Origin: Hanleya hanleyi
Taxonomy: Eukaryota; Mollusca; Polyplacophora; Lepidopleurida; Hanleyidae
Direction: 5' to 3'
NCBI GenBank assembly: GCA_036873755.1
Contig: JAVTVY010020282.1
Coordinates: forward strand, 16,246-80,245
Length of the DNA stretch: 64,000 nt
Shown here: positions 1 to 10,942 of the stretch, one piece after another
Layout: each line of letters starts with the position of its first letter
Numbering within the stretch: position 1 is the first letter of the stretch
Translations under genes and position numbers: made by a program
The notes under the pieces: model-generated
What the model was told of the DNA's origin: nothing
Databases searched by the model: none
What the model saw: the letters and a program-made list of their open reading frames with translations, nothing else

Positions 1-525
1 AGCAGGCTGGGATATGTGCTATTTTGAATTCTTCAGTGAGATTCTATGTGGAACTAGGAATGCAAAGAGTGGAAGTGAGGAAAGTTTTCAGCGTAAAATA
101 ACTACACCTCTTATAATATGCAAAAGAAATATCAAATGTCTTATATATGAATATTCGTACTGCATTTGTCATTCACCATGTGGACTATATTATCATTAAA
201 CATTATCTGAAATATAATAATGAACAATATAAATATTCTTAGCTTTTTTCTTCGGAAAATATTGTGGGTTAAAGTCGAAGTGGGGAATTGTCCGAGTGGG
301 GAAATGTCCGATTGGTGAAATGCCGGAGTGGGGAACTGTCCTAGATCCGTCAGCCTTTGACTTTCAACTCTTTAACAGGGAGCTATAATGTGTAATCTGT
401 CTATATGGGTAGATTCGTCTTTCATACAACTGGTTTCAGTGTCTGTCGATTGGATTATCTAATATAATGAGGACGTATTTAAGTTGACATGTATTAGATA
501 TTTTGTTTAGGCTCATAATGGTTGA
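1..525. other. No gene recognised
   Basis: AT-rich sequence with only short open frames. Around 285-345 a phrase of the type 'GTGGGGAANTGTCCGA' occurs several times in slightly different forms, a small degenerate tandem repeat. I see no coding signal. Confidence 0.5.
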
Positions 526-700
526 GTGCGTGAATATAATTTAACGTCGCTTTCCACAACATTTCAGCTATATCGCGACGAACCAACCAAGCATCACCCA
601 GCCAAGTTGCGTTCCTGCTACTTCAATACGCGTGGGAGAGGGTTGAACCCAAGTTCCACGATGTTCAAGTTCAAAGGTATCACACATCACTGTCCAATGG
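526..700 (-). repeat. tRNA-derived SINE-like copy
   Basis: Read on the minus strand, this stretch has a B-box-like GGGTTCAACCC near 648, a middle part, and a 3' end of the form GCGACGTTAAATTATATTCACGCACTCA. That 3' end recurs in this window at 22273-22375 and 62121-62190 with the canonical CACTCACTCAC tail, typical of molluscan tRNA-derived SINEs. A 105-residue open frame on the plus strand across it is incidental. The 5' boundary and target duplication were not resolved. Confidence 0.6.
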
Positions 701-883
701 AAAGGTTAATCACATTATTTAATGTATTTTTCGGGATACCATTGAATGTAGTAACAAAGAAGGTAAGGTCAGCTGGACAAGAGCCGTTCCTTCTTTTCGC
801 CATCCGAGAAGATGTTCTAATGCAGAGGCTATTGGTGCAGTGATTTGCACCAGATATTAATTTTCAAGCATTTTTGGCAATTA

Positions 884-1219
884 TGTGCTGATAGCAAAAT
901 ACTAACGTAGCGTGCAAGATCTATGGCGCTACGTTTCGTAACTTGTGTCTAATTCCGCTTAACCCGGGGCTAGGGGCCGTATGAACCCATGTACTTCAAG
1001 AACCTCATGGTACTCATATGAACAGTCACAATCAAAGCGTGACTGAGATACATCATTCTTTAGATGACGACTTTACAACGAATATTATGGATTAAGAATA
1101 CTGATCAGCGATACGGATTTGATAGTTTTGGAACATCATGATGTCTTGCCGGCATCATTGAAAACTGTTGACCGCTTCTCTCTTGCAGGAAACAAGCCTA
1201 TGTTTTTGTATACTACGAT
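884..1219 (+). repeat. Upstream pseudo-LTR of the Penelope-like element
   Basis: This segment matches 5790-6122 in the same orientation with scattered substitutions and small indels, including a shared run of about 40 bases from AGGGGCCGTATGAACCCATG onward. It is the 3' terminal region of a Penelope-like element placed upstream of the RT fragment. Confidence 0.7.
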
Positions 1220-1483
1220 TGTCTTTTTGAATTTGGTGCTAATACTGTTATATGGAACAGGGCTTTGGATTATGGACGCGGATAGTATCTAATGGACGAC
1301 GGCTGGATTATGAATGACGGACTAGACGCTTGTAATTGCTGCACACCCGTTGGACCGCTGACAGCTATGGCAAAAGGAAATAGTACTCAACTTTCACTTT
1401 AGTTTGTAACAATTCTTCATCAATGTTGCAGTTTGATCGCCCCCATGTATGTGCAACAATATCAGTCATTGTAACATGTAATG

Positions 1484-2224
1484 TTAAGTTTTGGAGAGCC
1501 AAGAGGAGATAGTATTTTTTGATATCTCCTGTTGGCTCCGAGGACAAAATGGAATAAATAATCGTATTCGCCCAGCACGTGATACCTTGGTACGATTAAT
1601 ATATACCGTAAGAGCTCGAACGGGACACATCAAGTTATCCGCTTCGAGACCAGAGAACAAGAAATCCGCTAAAGCGGGAACCTTAAATTCCCTAGAAGTA
1701 CTATCGTACAAGGATTGGTTCTTAGCCACGAATTCCGGTATAGTGGGCATCATTACATAAGACCACCTAGAATCGTGTCTAACTTCTCTAATGTCCAGAG
1801 CATGCAACTCAGACACTCTGGCCGCTGACGCTAATGCCAATAAAAACGCAGTTTTATAGGACAAAAACTTCAATTCGACGGTGGCTATAGGCTCAAACGG
1901 AGGTTCAGAAAGTCTCCGCAGAACTAGCCCCAAATCCCATTTTGGAAGTTCCGGTACAACGGCTTGTCTATCAATCCTAAACGACCTAACTAGGGACGTT
2001 AAATTAGGATCAGAAGCAGGATTAATACCAGACAAGGCAGCTCTGTAATCATCAACAGTTGATGGGGTCAAGCCCTTATCCTTCAACAGATATAAGAGGA
2101 AGTCTGCTATCTGTTGAACAGAGGCATTACTGGCATCAATGTTTCTTCCAAAACACCACTCTTGGAAGATCTTCCACTTTCCTTGATAGCATGCGGAAGT
2201 GGAGCTTCGAGTGGAAGCAGCCAT
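1484..2224 (-). pseudogene. Tyrosine recombinase fragment of a DIRS-like retroelement
   Basis: The frame begins with MAASTRSSTSACYQGKW, corresponding to [14 protein letters not shown] in the intact recombinase at 24721-25760. It continues through the KWDLGLVLRRL and PPFEP blocks and the box I arginine context [12 protein letters not shown]. It stops after ISSWLSKT, before the HxxR box and the nucleophilic tyrosine. A shifted frame at 1365-1547 may hold degraded C-terminal remains. About 247 residues are present against roughly 335 for the domain in the intact copy. Without the catalytic tyrosine it cannot encode an active enzyme. Confidence 0.8.
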
Positions 2225-2927
2225 TCTCGGCGTAGCTTCCCCGAGACGGAAGTGGAGCGGCAGTCAAGGCAGGAGCCACTAGGAACTCTAGTGGGCAGCC
2301 ATACCGAAGGGTATTGACTACCCAAGGGTCCATCCCCAGTTTTAGCCAATTCCGCCAAAACCCCTGTAGTCGTCCCCCTACTGGGAGACTGGGGTCTGGC
2401 GGGACCGGAAGTTGTGTCAATTCGAGGTTCTGCCATGTCAACAGATTGACATGGCCCGAATCGTCACCGGCCAGACTGCTGCTTCTTGCCAGAGCGCTTT
2501 CCTTTACCGGCTCTGGCCTTGCTGTTGAGAGTTCTGACCAGAGGCCTTTTGCTTCCCCTTCCCCGGAAGTGGAAGCGGCCGCCTTGGTCAGTTTGGTAGG
2601 AGGACCGGAAGTGTCGTTAGGCACTCTCTTAGTCCCCACACCACCCGCTCTAGGAACAATAGAAGGCTTAGCCTTGTCTACTTGTTCTCTAAGAGATGGG
2701 ATAATCCCATTAAACAACAGCGCAGATGCAGGCGATTGTTCTTTTATAGTACGTAGCACTACATCGGGAGCGTAGTTCACAATTGAGGACATATAAGCCG
2801 GACGTCTCATGTGAACTAACATCGCCGCATTGAATTCAGACAGCGCTAATGCGTCCACATTAGCTTTAGCTGCTACATTCTGTAGGTCCGCCAGTAATTG
2901 CAGATCAGATCTACTACTGGCTGCCAA
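2136..2927 (-). pseudogene. DIRS gag C-terminal region joined to a residual RT start
   Basis: The first part (from MAASSRSDLQLLADLQNVAA) resembles the C-terminal helical part of DIRS-type gag, with a block around MLVHMRRPAYMSSIVNYAPD. Near the end, the GGRLQGFWRNWLKLGMDPWV segment aligns with [20 protein letters not shown] at the start of the RT frame of the intact element. The sequence then passes directly into recombinase-coding DNA in another frame. Gag and the RT start share one frame here, whereas in the intact element they are in different frames. Function is lost. Confidence 0.65.
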
Positions 2928-3137
2928 TCAGGATTGCGACAGCTTGCCCAGTACAGTGGATATAGCGGTTAAAAACCAATCCATGTGTGAGGCAATAGCT
3001 AGGAATCGTTAGATTCCTGGTATGTGCTTTAGCATAGGTTAACCAGAAGACTATTCTGTGAAGTCATGTGACGCAGTCAGTATGTCGGCACCTCTTCCCA
3101 GTTCCCTTATATGTGTTGTAATTGTACCTATAAGAAG

Positions 3138-3733
3138 TTACCCCCGCTGTGCTATAGTCAAGGACTGATTGCGAGCGACAATCAGTCCCTGTGCACTGCT
3201 CACCAGGCCACGGACTGCCTCTGGGCCACCAGAGGGCGATAAATTTGACGTGCTGTCAAAATAGACCGCCTGGGGTGATACAGGATTATCCTTAATGGAA
3301 TTCTCCCCAATTGTATCAACCCCAACAGACCGTAAAGGCAAACCCACAATATCACCATTCTCTGTTGTTGTAGTGGTCCTCATTCCCGTCTGCGTTTCAT
3401 CCGTCTCCATGGGGGATTCGCTAGCAGGAACTTCCAACTCAACCGTGACATCCGTGGAAATGCCCGTTTGTCTCGGATAGAGCCCAGTACCTTGATAGGC
3501 TTCTTCCTTTTTTCTGTAAATAAATCAGAATTCAAGGTATCCGTGCTGGGCACAAGATTTTTACTAATTAAAGACCGTAGAGGGCCCGACCAGGGACTGC
3601 CAACCGGCGCAGGCTTCTTCGTCGTCCCGTTTTCAGTAGTAGTCAGACAAGTCTGACAACTTCCGGGTGATCTTTCCTGACTCGAACATTTGCATGTTAA
3701 TCTATACAGGGAATGCATGATAGAGGTGGTCAT
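3138..3733 (-). pseudogene. DIRS gag N-terminal remnants
   Basis: Two overlapping minus-strand frames (3733-3380 and 3437-3138) carry low-complexity Ser/Thr-rich sequence. An early CSSQERSPGSCQTC stretch resembles a broken version of the Cys-rich gag N-terminus of the intact DIRS element, which has CRTCGQ followed by CFSC. Position, immediately upstream of the better-preserved gag region on the same strand, supports the call. At least one frameshift separates the two pieces. Confidence 0.5.
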
Positions 3734-3739
3734 TTTTTT

Positions 3740-4395
3740 TTCTTGCGGATTTTTCTATGGGGTGTGGCATCTTGTTTTCTTTGTCTCGCGATGGTGAACA
3801 CGATGGGAGGGGTCTCGAAGTCATGCGGTGAGTTTTTTTTTAGAAGTTCAGGTAGGTCTGGAGCAGTGGACAACATTGGTCACACTGGGAAACCCACTCA
3901 TGGACATTTGCGGTATGGGGTGTGGCCATTTGTTTTCTTCCTCTCGAGCTGTAGAACACGATGGGAGGGGTCTCGAGGCCATGCGTTGAAATTGTTTGAA
4001 AAGTTACTGTGCTCGGGTGGACGTTTTGGAGTCTAGATGGGCCCATAGTGGTCCGATTGGGTCGTGTGAGGTGTCATCGTGCAGCACACGTGGGGGGGCG
4101 TCCAACTGGGTGGGTGTGGGGTGGAACCGACGTTATTTTGCGCAATCGCAGTAGAAAAAGGGTATTTGAATGGACGTTTTGGGGTCGAGACGGACCCATA
4201 ATGGGCGTACTGGGCTGTGAGAGATGTCATCGTGAAGCTCTCATGGAAGAGCATCCGACTTGACTAATGTGTCTTCAATTTTCAACATTCTGCGCATGTG
4301 CAGACAGGGAATGGTGGGGAAAATGGGCACTGGAAAGGGAGGTTTTGGAGTCGAGGTGGCCCAATAGTGGTCCGATTGGGCCATATGAGGTGTCA
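3740..4395. repeat. Degenerate tandem repeat, several units
   Basis: A unit starting near GGACGTTTTGGAGTCTAGA and containing GGTCCGATTGGG and GAGGTGTCATCGTG recurs at about 4018, 4173 and 4338 with substitutions. An upstream pair of units shares GAACACGATGGGAGGGGTCT (3795 and 3954). GC content and T/G runs differ from the flanks. Open frames across it are repeat artefacts. Confidence 0.7.
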
Positions 4396-4934
4396 TGGTG
4401 AAGGTCTCATTCATAGCTGGTTCTAGAAGCTGCACCACCAAGCTTCTTTCAACCCTGTTGACAAGGGCCCTTCAGGAGGTAAAAGCTTTTTGGGAAAGGT
4501 ATTGCGCCACTATTTCTAAAAACTCGGGCGTTGAACGTATGTGGATATTGAAAATCTCAAAATATCTTACGGAAGAACTTGATACTAAAGGTCACATACC
4601 GTACAGACATGTACCCACACCACATGGGATTTCTCGACTCTCTATACTACAATCCCTCATCAGGACCTTATTGACCGTCTAAGTTCATTAATAGTATCTG
4701 TGTTCAAGAAATCGTAGATATATTAATGTCGGAAGCCATAAAGCATTCTTTAGCTCTACTACACACAAGAGATGTCATTCATGGGATGTATCTTTGTTTA
4801 TACAGTGGCTTAAATTTTTCATTAAAAATATCTATGTGAAATTTGGCAACAATATATCAACAGCATATAGGTATTCCAATGGGTACTAATTGTGCATCCC
4901 TGTTGGCTGACCTAGATATGTTGTTATGAACATG

Positions 4935-5150
4935 ACTGCCTATATGCAGGCACTTTCCAGGCCATAGCCAAGGGGGGTTTTCTGGGTTGGGGCGAACCCC
5001 CCTTTCGGAAATATTATATATTTTTCTCATATAAATGCCCTTATCAAACTGAAGCGAATCTCCTATTTGCCCCTTTTACCATACAGTGAACCCCGTTGTG
5101 CCCTTTTGGAGTCCAGGCGAACCACCCCTTAGTAAATCCTGGCTACGGTC
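4935..5150. repeat. Interspersed repeat inserted in the Penelope RT
   Basis: The RT frame stops after LLADLDM and resumes with KADPFKVRSF at about 5160. Between them lies a stretch with 'CCAAGGGGGGTTTTCTGGG' and repeated 'GCGAACC/CCCC' phrases. A related sequence occurs at 49380-49500 (GGGTGAACCACCCTTTC). It is a short non-coding interspersed repeat of unknown class; no target duplication was resolved. Confidence 0.5.
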
Positions 5151-5234
5151 CTGCTTTCAAAAGCCGATCCATTCAAAGTCCGTTCCTTCTCATTCACCAA
5201 TCGCTATATAGACGATCTTCTCGCTGTGGATAAT

Positions 5235-5450
5235 CGCTAAATGAATGGAGGGAGGGAATTTGGCTTAATGTCACACTCAAGTTTGTTTCACTCATATGGT
5301 GACAGTCAGTTTGGTTGGTGAGGGAAGCCGGAGTACCCGGAGAGAACCACCGCCCTTTGGCAAGTAACTGACAAACTTTCACCCATGTACCAGCTGGGCT
5401 CGAACCCGTGCCGGTTCAGCGGTGCAAGGCTAGCGGTCACCAGCGAACGC
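5235..5450 (-). repeat. tRNA-related SINE inserted in the Penelope RT
   Basis: Read on the minus strand this has a B-box GGGTTCGAGCC (about 5398-5408), then the central phrase TCTCCGGGTACTCCGGC seen in many invertebrate SINEs, and a 3' part CATATGAGTGAAACAAACTT. The same body recurs at 44375-44465 on the minus strand. It separates the YIDD block of the RT from the following ERYIND block, so it inserted into the element. Confidence 0.65.
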
Positions 5451-5789
5451 TATATAAATGACGCAGTGAAGGATATATGTCCACCTTCACTGGATTTGAA
5501 GGAAACTACAGATGGCCCTACAGGCACATCATATTTAGATCTGTATCTCCATAAAAATGAAGCGGGCATTCTCCCTTGTCGACTTTATGACAAAAGAGAT
5601 GATTACAATTCCGACATCGTAAACTATCCCTTTCTGGACAGTAATATTCCAGTGGACCTGCATATGGCATATCTCGCCTAGTAGCATTTTAATCAATGTC
5701 ACAAAACATTGTTGCAGAAAATTATAAAACAGGGCTATACCACCAAGCGCCTCCACTCAAAGTTTCTCAAATTTGGCGATACATATCGC

Positions 5790-6122
5790 ATGCCGATAGC
5801 AAAATACGAGCGTAGCGTGCAAGATCTATGGCATTACGTTTCGTAACTTGTGTCTAATTCGGCTTATCCCAGGGCTAGGGGCCGTATGAACCCATGTACT
5901 TCAAGATCCTCATGGTGCTCATATGAACAGTCACAATCAAAGCGTGACTGAGATACATCATTCTCTAGATGACTTTACAACGATTATTATGGATTAAGAA
6001 TACTGATCAGCGATACGGATTTGATATTTTTGGAACATCATGTCTTGTCGGCATCATTGAAAACCGTTGACCGCTTCTCTTTTGCAGGAAACTAGCCTAT
6101 GTTTGTGTATACTATGATTAAC
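5790..6122 (+). repeat. Downstream pseudo-LTR / 3' end of the Penelope-like element
   Basis: Direct repeat of 884-1219. Its first part encodes the last RT residues (AKYERSVQDLWHYVS), and the rest is 3' untranslated sequence. Confidence 0.7.
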
Positions 6123-6429
6123 ACCGAAACTGAAACATTTATTTTTCTGACACTTTACATCATACTGCGAACAAATAAAAACTTTTGGGAAAGTGTTTAT
6201 TTTGAGACACAGGGTTCAGGCCCGACACGCTCGCTGACCAGAAATGAAAGATGTTGATGTTCCGGTTAATGTCCTCTGCAAAACTCAACAGTGTTGCCGA
6301 AGAACACTCGAAGTTCACGAAGAAGATAATGATAACGAAACTCTGAACAGCGCATGTCAGCTGTATGACTTCCGTTATCATGAGAAACACCTCAAATCAG
6401 AAGAGATTCTTCGCGGGTAGAATCAAGGA
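6123..6429. other. No gene recognised
   Basis: AT-rich spacer between the Penelope-like end and the next repeat element; only short open frames. Confidence 0.4.
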
Positions 6430-6958
6430 AATATCTATTTCATTTGGATATATATCTCCTGATAAGGGAGAAATACGAGGACTATGTGAGCGGAAACACA
6501 TCCTATAGCATGTGATGTGCCTCACGTGTGGCGGATCAAGGTTTACAGCTGAGGGCCATAAAATCCTTACACGATTAATGTGCTTAGGTACTATGACTTT
6601 GACGGAATATGCCGAGCAGTCGTGAATGGCGCATCTCCAGACTGTGCCGATAACAAGAACCAACTGTTATGTGAACGGTATCAAAAGTGTAGGAAGAGTT
6701 GCGTTGACAAGATGACATAATTTACAGTATTTTGAACTGTACAGGGCAATAACACAGTAAGGGAAAATCCTCCGTCAACGGGTCACGGGAAGAGCACACG
6801 CGCATCTTCAGACCATATCAGTAATATCCACAAAAAATCATGTGCACCGTATCAAAACTGCAGGAGGATTTGCTCGAACAAAGAGACAGATGGATGGACA
6901 GACTTCCGTGGCTATCGCTATATCCCCAGGGCATATATGCCGAGGGGATAAAAATGAC
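6430..6958 (+). repeat. Hairpin-tailed tandem-core element
   Basis: Two diverged units share phrases such as GCGCATCTYCAGACNRT and GTGNACNGTATCAAAANTG (about 6628-6700 and 6805-6865). They are followed by GACAGATGGATGGACAGAC and a terminal hairpin, ATCCCCAGGGCATATATGCC then GAGGGGATAAAAATG (6921-6954). This matches the layout of the other hairpin-tailed elements in the window. The 5' end is uncertain. Confidence 0.55.
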
Positions 6959-8261
6959 AAATCCTGTAATCCTGTATGCTTTAATCCATACTGGACCAAC
7001 ACTAACCCGAAACCAAAATTACTGGTGGATGCATTACCCTAGCTCTCCACTGGTCTCAGCTGTACCCAACGTTTAATATTACAAGGCGTCAGGAGATAGC
7101 ACAGATGAGCCTTTTACAATGGTCAGAGTGAATGATGTAGAAAAGTTCATCAGTATAGATGTTGTATTTGAGAGGATGTTCCCAGTATGGTAGAAATGTA
7201 TCTTCATGTCTAAATAGACCAAAACCATAACAAATTTTAATACCTCCTGCAATCACTTGTTAAATTGTCATACAGAGTATATAATAGGAGCCCAAAGCGT
7301 GAAGTTTTGTATGTAACCGGATACACCAAATTAAAGCTAAACGACCTGTTCATCAGGCTTCGCCAGTTCAGGGACTTCGTTGGCAATCAAATTGATGTTG
7401 TGTTACATGAGGGAGATGGCAGGGTCATTGAATAGTATTATAATGATCCCCACCTGCCAGTGGTCCGCGAAGTGCATTGCATCCTGAGATAGAAGTGGAT
7501 AAGACGTCATCAGGTTTCAAGTCTACTTGTGTGAGAATGAAGTATGTCAGCTATTTTTAGAGTCGGAAAACGATAGTGATCATCTAATATCTGATGTGTA
7601 TTCTCTTTATTCACTGATTCTTTGCATTTCATTAATAAATTCATGCATTATAAATGAACAGATAAAGATGCAATAGTAATTAGTTATTCTTATTAACCAA
7701 AACATGAATGAGGTATGGTATATCCATCATGACCGACCATGCAATGCAGCAGCCTAGAGCAAATACAGGTGATGTTAAACCATAGAATTATCCAATCACA
7801 GGACCATGACATAAAGTGATCAAAATTCATTACATGTACAACAGGTAGTTGACAAGATATAAGAAGAACATACACATTGTATATAAGAGCCTGTAACTGC
7901 TGTTAGATCACATCCTGAAGATGACAAATAAATTTTTTTCGAAATATTGAGACTGTCACCATGCGTTTATTAAGTTTATTCGGAGTTACTTTGCTTCTGC
8001 ATTATACACATTACTACTTCCTGATTTCGTAAATTTTAGGGGATGTCAAGATATGCCAATTTGATCAATTCAAGACTGATTTAATTTTGTCCAAAAACTT
8101 GATGAGGGTGATATAATCTAATTAGGTGATTGCATAGTTAGATTGTTACAGTATGCCTTACCATCAGATTGTTCTGGCACAGTGAGAATCGCAGATAAAA
8201 CAGACCAAGGATCTGGAAGGAACTTCAATGAGCGATACTGGAACTTGGAACTAATACTTAG
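6959..8261. other. No gene recognised; possible coding relic at 7310-7430
   Basis: Mostly AT-rich. On the plus strand near 7312-7432 a frame reads KLNDLFIRLRQFRDFVGNQI and then EGDGRVIE before a stop, with PHLPVVREVHCILR further on. This has the look of a decayed coding segment, but I do not recognise the family. Nothing else is supportable. Confidence 0.3.
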
Positions 8262-8396
8262 AGGTTATCCACCGAGTGGGTTTATAATATCAAATTTATT
8301 AAATGAGAGTAATAATTATAGGGAAAAGTAGGAAAAAATAAATATTACTACTCGAGTTCAATAAATTTGATATTACAAAGCCACGAGGTGAATATT
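8262..8396. repeat. Small inverted repeat
   Basis: Arms of about 36 bp at 8265-8300 and 8360-8395 are complementary around AATATCAAATTTATT / AATAAATTTGATATT, with an AT-rich loop. Possibly a small foldback element. Confidence 0.6.
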
Positions 8397-8900
8397 CTAT
8401 ACATCCCATAAATCATTTCACAGCAATTTTCGAAGGAAACATGTACTTTACGTAGAAAGTTTGTTTGCAACCGAATAAAAGTTGTGCGTATTGATACAAA
8501 TAAATTTTAGGTCACGACATTCGGCTAGCTGAGCACGGAGGGAAAAAAAGAGAATAGGTGAAAGAAAGTACTCACCAAATCTAGCTCTTTATTCCGACCG
8601 AGACAGTAGTATAATAATGCATCATTTACCAACGTGTTGTGTCCGAAATTTATAACAATTACTTAAGAACTGTTATTGAGTCACATTGTACAGGAGAAAA
8701 ATCAACAAACTTTCAAACAGCTGATCATCGCTTTTCAAAAATAGACGGTGGCCATGGTGATCACGCGCTATCACTGAGATGGTTGAGCTTCACATGTTTT
8801 GAACAAAGTCGTACTCAACAGTTGGGATATGTAAAAGAGTTTACAATTCTAGTTCTCATTAGAAAACTGCTGGTAAGGGAACTTGAAATTCAATTCTCAC

Positions 8901-8999
8901 CATTTCGACGGTTAATAAATTTCCGTGTTTGTTTACAATTTTTGCGGCACCTTTATCAATTTTGACAAGATCGCCAATTTTTAGGTTATGGTCGGCCAT
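8901..8999 (-). CDS. Putative first exon of an unknown gene
   Basis: A minus-strand ATG at 8999 in a good context (CAACATGGCC) opens a 33-codon frame: MADHNLKIGDLVKIDKGAA, then KIVNKHGNLLTVEM. It ends exactly at a GTGAGA splice donor in phase 0 (8900-8895). Codon use and residue pattern look coding, and the GDLVKIDKG segment resembles the start of small beta-barrel (KOW/SH3-like) domains, but I do not recognise the family. Upstream (9040-9110) are CCAAT motifs in both orientations. No second exon was found downstream. It could also be a transposon-derived fragment. Confidence 0.35.
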
Positions 9000-10825
9000 G
9001 TTGAATACACAACTGGAGCAGACGATTCTATAGTAAAGTAGTTCCGGCAGTTGTAGCTTTTCATTGGTTCAAATTCATCAATGAAATCGCCACCAACCAA
9101 TGAAAATACTCACCCATGGGTGATCCCAAATATATTACATGGCTTTATGCAATGGAATTTTACTGATCAATGGGATAATAACAAATACTAACAGTACAGT
9201 TGCAATAATATGTACATACCCAAAAGTAATACAAATATTTAATAAAAAGTTAATGTAAGGGGTGCATTGAAACAATATAAAATGTAAATCTCTATGTTTG
9301 CCAGCATACGATGTATATTAAAATACATTGGAAACATATGGTTTAAAAATGCAACACTTTTAACATGGTCATTAAATTCATGTGATACATTTACACAATG
9401 TATAAGATATATATTTCAATAATTATGTTTCACCATATATATACGTATGTAAATACATATTCATTTTCTGAAATGAAATAATATTTATTTGTAACCATGT
9501 CATTTATGGAATTAAAGCTCCAAATATCAAATTATAACATTTTATTTTAATGGAGTGATAAGCTTTAACATACATATGCAATACAAGTAAATATGCTAGA
9601 TAGTTTGATGCTAGATTTGAAGCGGAGACTAGATTTGAAGCGGAGACTAGCTCATCTAGCTCTTTCAGCATTGTTCAGTAAAACAACTCACACTGAACTA
9701 CCGGGAGGAGGATGCTACTCTGGGAGGACAACATCGCAAATCAAATTCTGGGCACCCTCCCTGCATATGCAACATTTAACCTTGTCTACATGAAGAACAT
9801 ACCTTTGGCCAGTGAAACTGGATTCTCTGTTTCTCATACCCTCCCTTACTGATTTTCAATGATAGAAACATAGGAGTATTTGCTATGCTACAGAAAACCT
9901 GCCGTCCATGAATGATTCGAGTGCATTTACCTCTCCTCACAACACTGGAGCATTTTACTTGCACTGTAGTGTTTAGGAACTGAATGCCAAAAACAGTCTA
10001 GTCCAAAAATGCTCTTCTAGTCTGTACTGAAAATATTATATCCTTAATTTTAATTTTTGGTCTTTCCAGATAATGCCCATCATGCTGACTGTACGGTCAT
10101 TCTTGTTACTCATGGTAAGCAGGAGATATTTTAGCTCACCATAAATGTGACAGCCGATTCATGAAGATACGTTTTGTGAAACTACGATAGAAATCCAGGC
10201 AGCCCTTTAGAATTGTTTTCCATGCAGTACCGGGACTCCTGCAACTGTAGCATGCACGCATTCGATTGCAGAAGTAAATAAGTCAATGAGAGCTCCACAT
10301 GCAACCAGCCACCACTGCTCTTCCGGCAGGCATGAACGTAACTATCGCACCAAGACTGGAAGCATTTTGAGGAACAGCCCTGTTGATTTATCTGTCCATC
10401 CCAATATGTTCTGGTTGGAATTGGATTTAAATCTTTTGTATCAGTATTTGAATCTTAGAATTTTGACTTGGTATGGAAGACATCCAAGCAGTAAACCCTT
10501 AATCAAGATTTTTCGCACAGACATTTCTCTCACAGTTATATATTGGAAATGATAAATTAGAGTCCTCTGTTTTTTCCATTATCAGTACAACAGTAGTTGA
10601 ATGCCGTTTACCAGTAACATATGAAATAATTCCCCTTGATGAGACATATTTACATTTTCTCAAATCTTTTTTTTCAGTACCCATATACCAGCATAAAATC
10701 TTTTTATCAATATCACTATCAAATTACAATTATTTCAAAGGCCCTTCTCTGACAGGCAATTACATATTCCCAGTTGAATATAGGACTTCAATAACCCTTC
10801 CACTTGACTTTCTGACAATTGATTA
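9000..10825. other. Intergenic; no gene recognised
   Basis: AT-rich spacer between the putative exon at 8901-8999 and the terminal exon of the oxidoreductase gene. It contains an 18-bp tandem duplication (GATTTGAAGCGGAGACTA, 9614-9650). The part next to 10826 should hold the oxidoreductase 3' untranslated region, but I could not place a clear polyadenylation signal. Confidence 0.4.
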
Positions 10826-10942
10826 TCATATATTCACAGTCAACACTTTGTTTTCTCGCCTGGCTCTCTCGGCAGCAAACACCAAGAGATGACTTCTCAG
10901 CGATTCTTCGGCACCAGTGGATAGTAAGCTTGCATCATTATT
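10826..10942 (-). CDS. Oxidoreductase terminal coding exon
   Basis: 117 nt encoding [20 protein letters not shown] and [18 protein letters not shown], then TGA at 10828-10826. Acceptor TTTTCAG. The S-L-R-S-H-L-L-x-F-A-A-E-x-A-R-R helix is the conserved C-terminal helix of the family. Confidence 0.9.
   Translation of the reverse strand, partial: NNDASLLSTGAEESLRSHLLVFAAERARRENKVLTVNI

Larger units (their letters stand above)
1365..3733 (-). mobile_element. Decayed, internally deleted DIRS-like element
   Basis: Minus-strand fragments appear in DIRS order: gag N-terminal pieces (3733-3138), gag C-terminal region (2927-2370), the very start of the RT frame (about 2360-2250), then directly the tyrosine recombinase (2260-1484). 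Compared with the intact relative at 23587-30140, almost all of the reverse transcriptase and RNase H region is missing. Frames are broken at several points. No inverted terminal repeats were found, so its boundaries are uncertain. It lies within the Penelope-like element in opposite orientation. Confidence 0.7.
4395..5845 (+). pseudogene. Penelope-like reverse transcriptase, broken
   Basis: Penelope RT blocks can be read in order. LLSTLLTRALQEVKAF and SGVERMWILKISK lie at about 4440-4580. HIGIPMGTNCASLLADL is at 4862-4915. The catalytic-site block FTNRYIDDLLAVDN is at 5192-5230. Then come ERYINDAVKDI and ETTDGPTGTSYLDLYLH (about 5453-5555) and LYDKRDDYNSDIVNYPFLDS (about 5585-5640). The C-terminal YTTKRLHSKFLKFGDTYRM and YERSVQDLWHYVS end at about 5850. 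The frame is broken by stops near 4680-4850 and by two insertions (about 4935-5150 and 5235-5450). I saw no GIY-YIG domain. It is an old, inactive copy. Confidence 0.85.
884..6122 (+). mobile_element. Decayed Penelope-like element with direct-repeat ends
   Basis: Two direct copies of about 330 bp (884-1219 and 5790-6122) bracket a broken Penelope-type reverse transcriptase on the plus strand (4395-5845). The end of the reverse transcriptase frame runs into the downstream copy, so the repeated segment is the element's 3' end. Penelope-like elements are known to carry such pseudo-LTRs from partial tandem arrangement. The interior also holds a decayed DIRS-like element on the opposite strand (1365-3733), a tandem repeat (3740-4395) and two insertions within the RT. 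Treating the whole interval as one composite is an inference; the repeats and the RT are seen directly. Confidence 0.6.

Noticed and set aside
526..843. 105-residue open frame
   Set aside because: It runs antisense through a SINE-like sequence, with no splice or family support.
884..6122. LTR retrotransposon reading of the 330-bp direct repeats
   Set aside because: The repeats contain the 3' end of a Penelope RT frame, lack TG...CA ends and a primer-binding site, and the RT between them is Penelope-type. Pseudo-LTRs explain them better.
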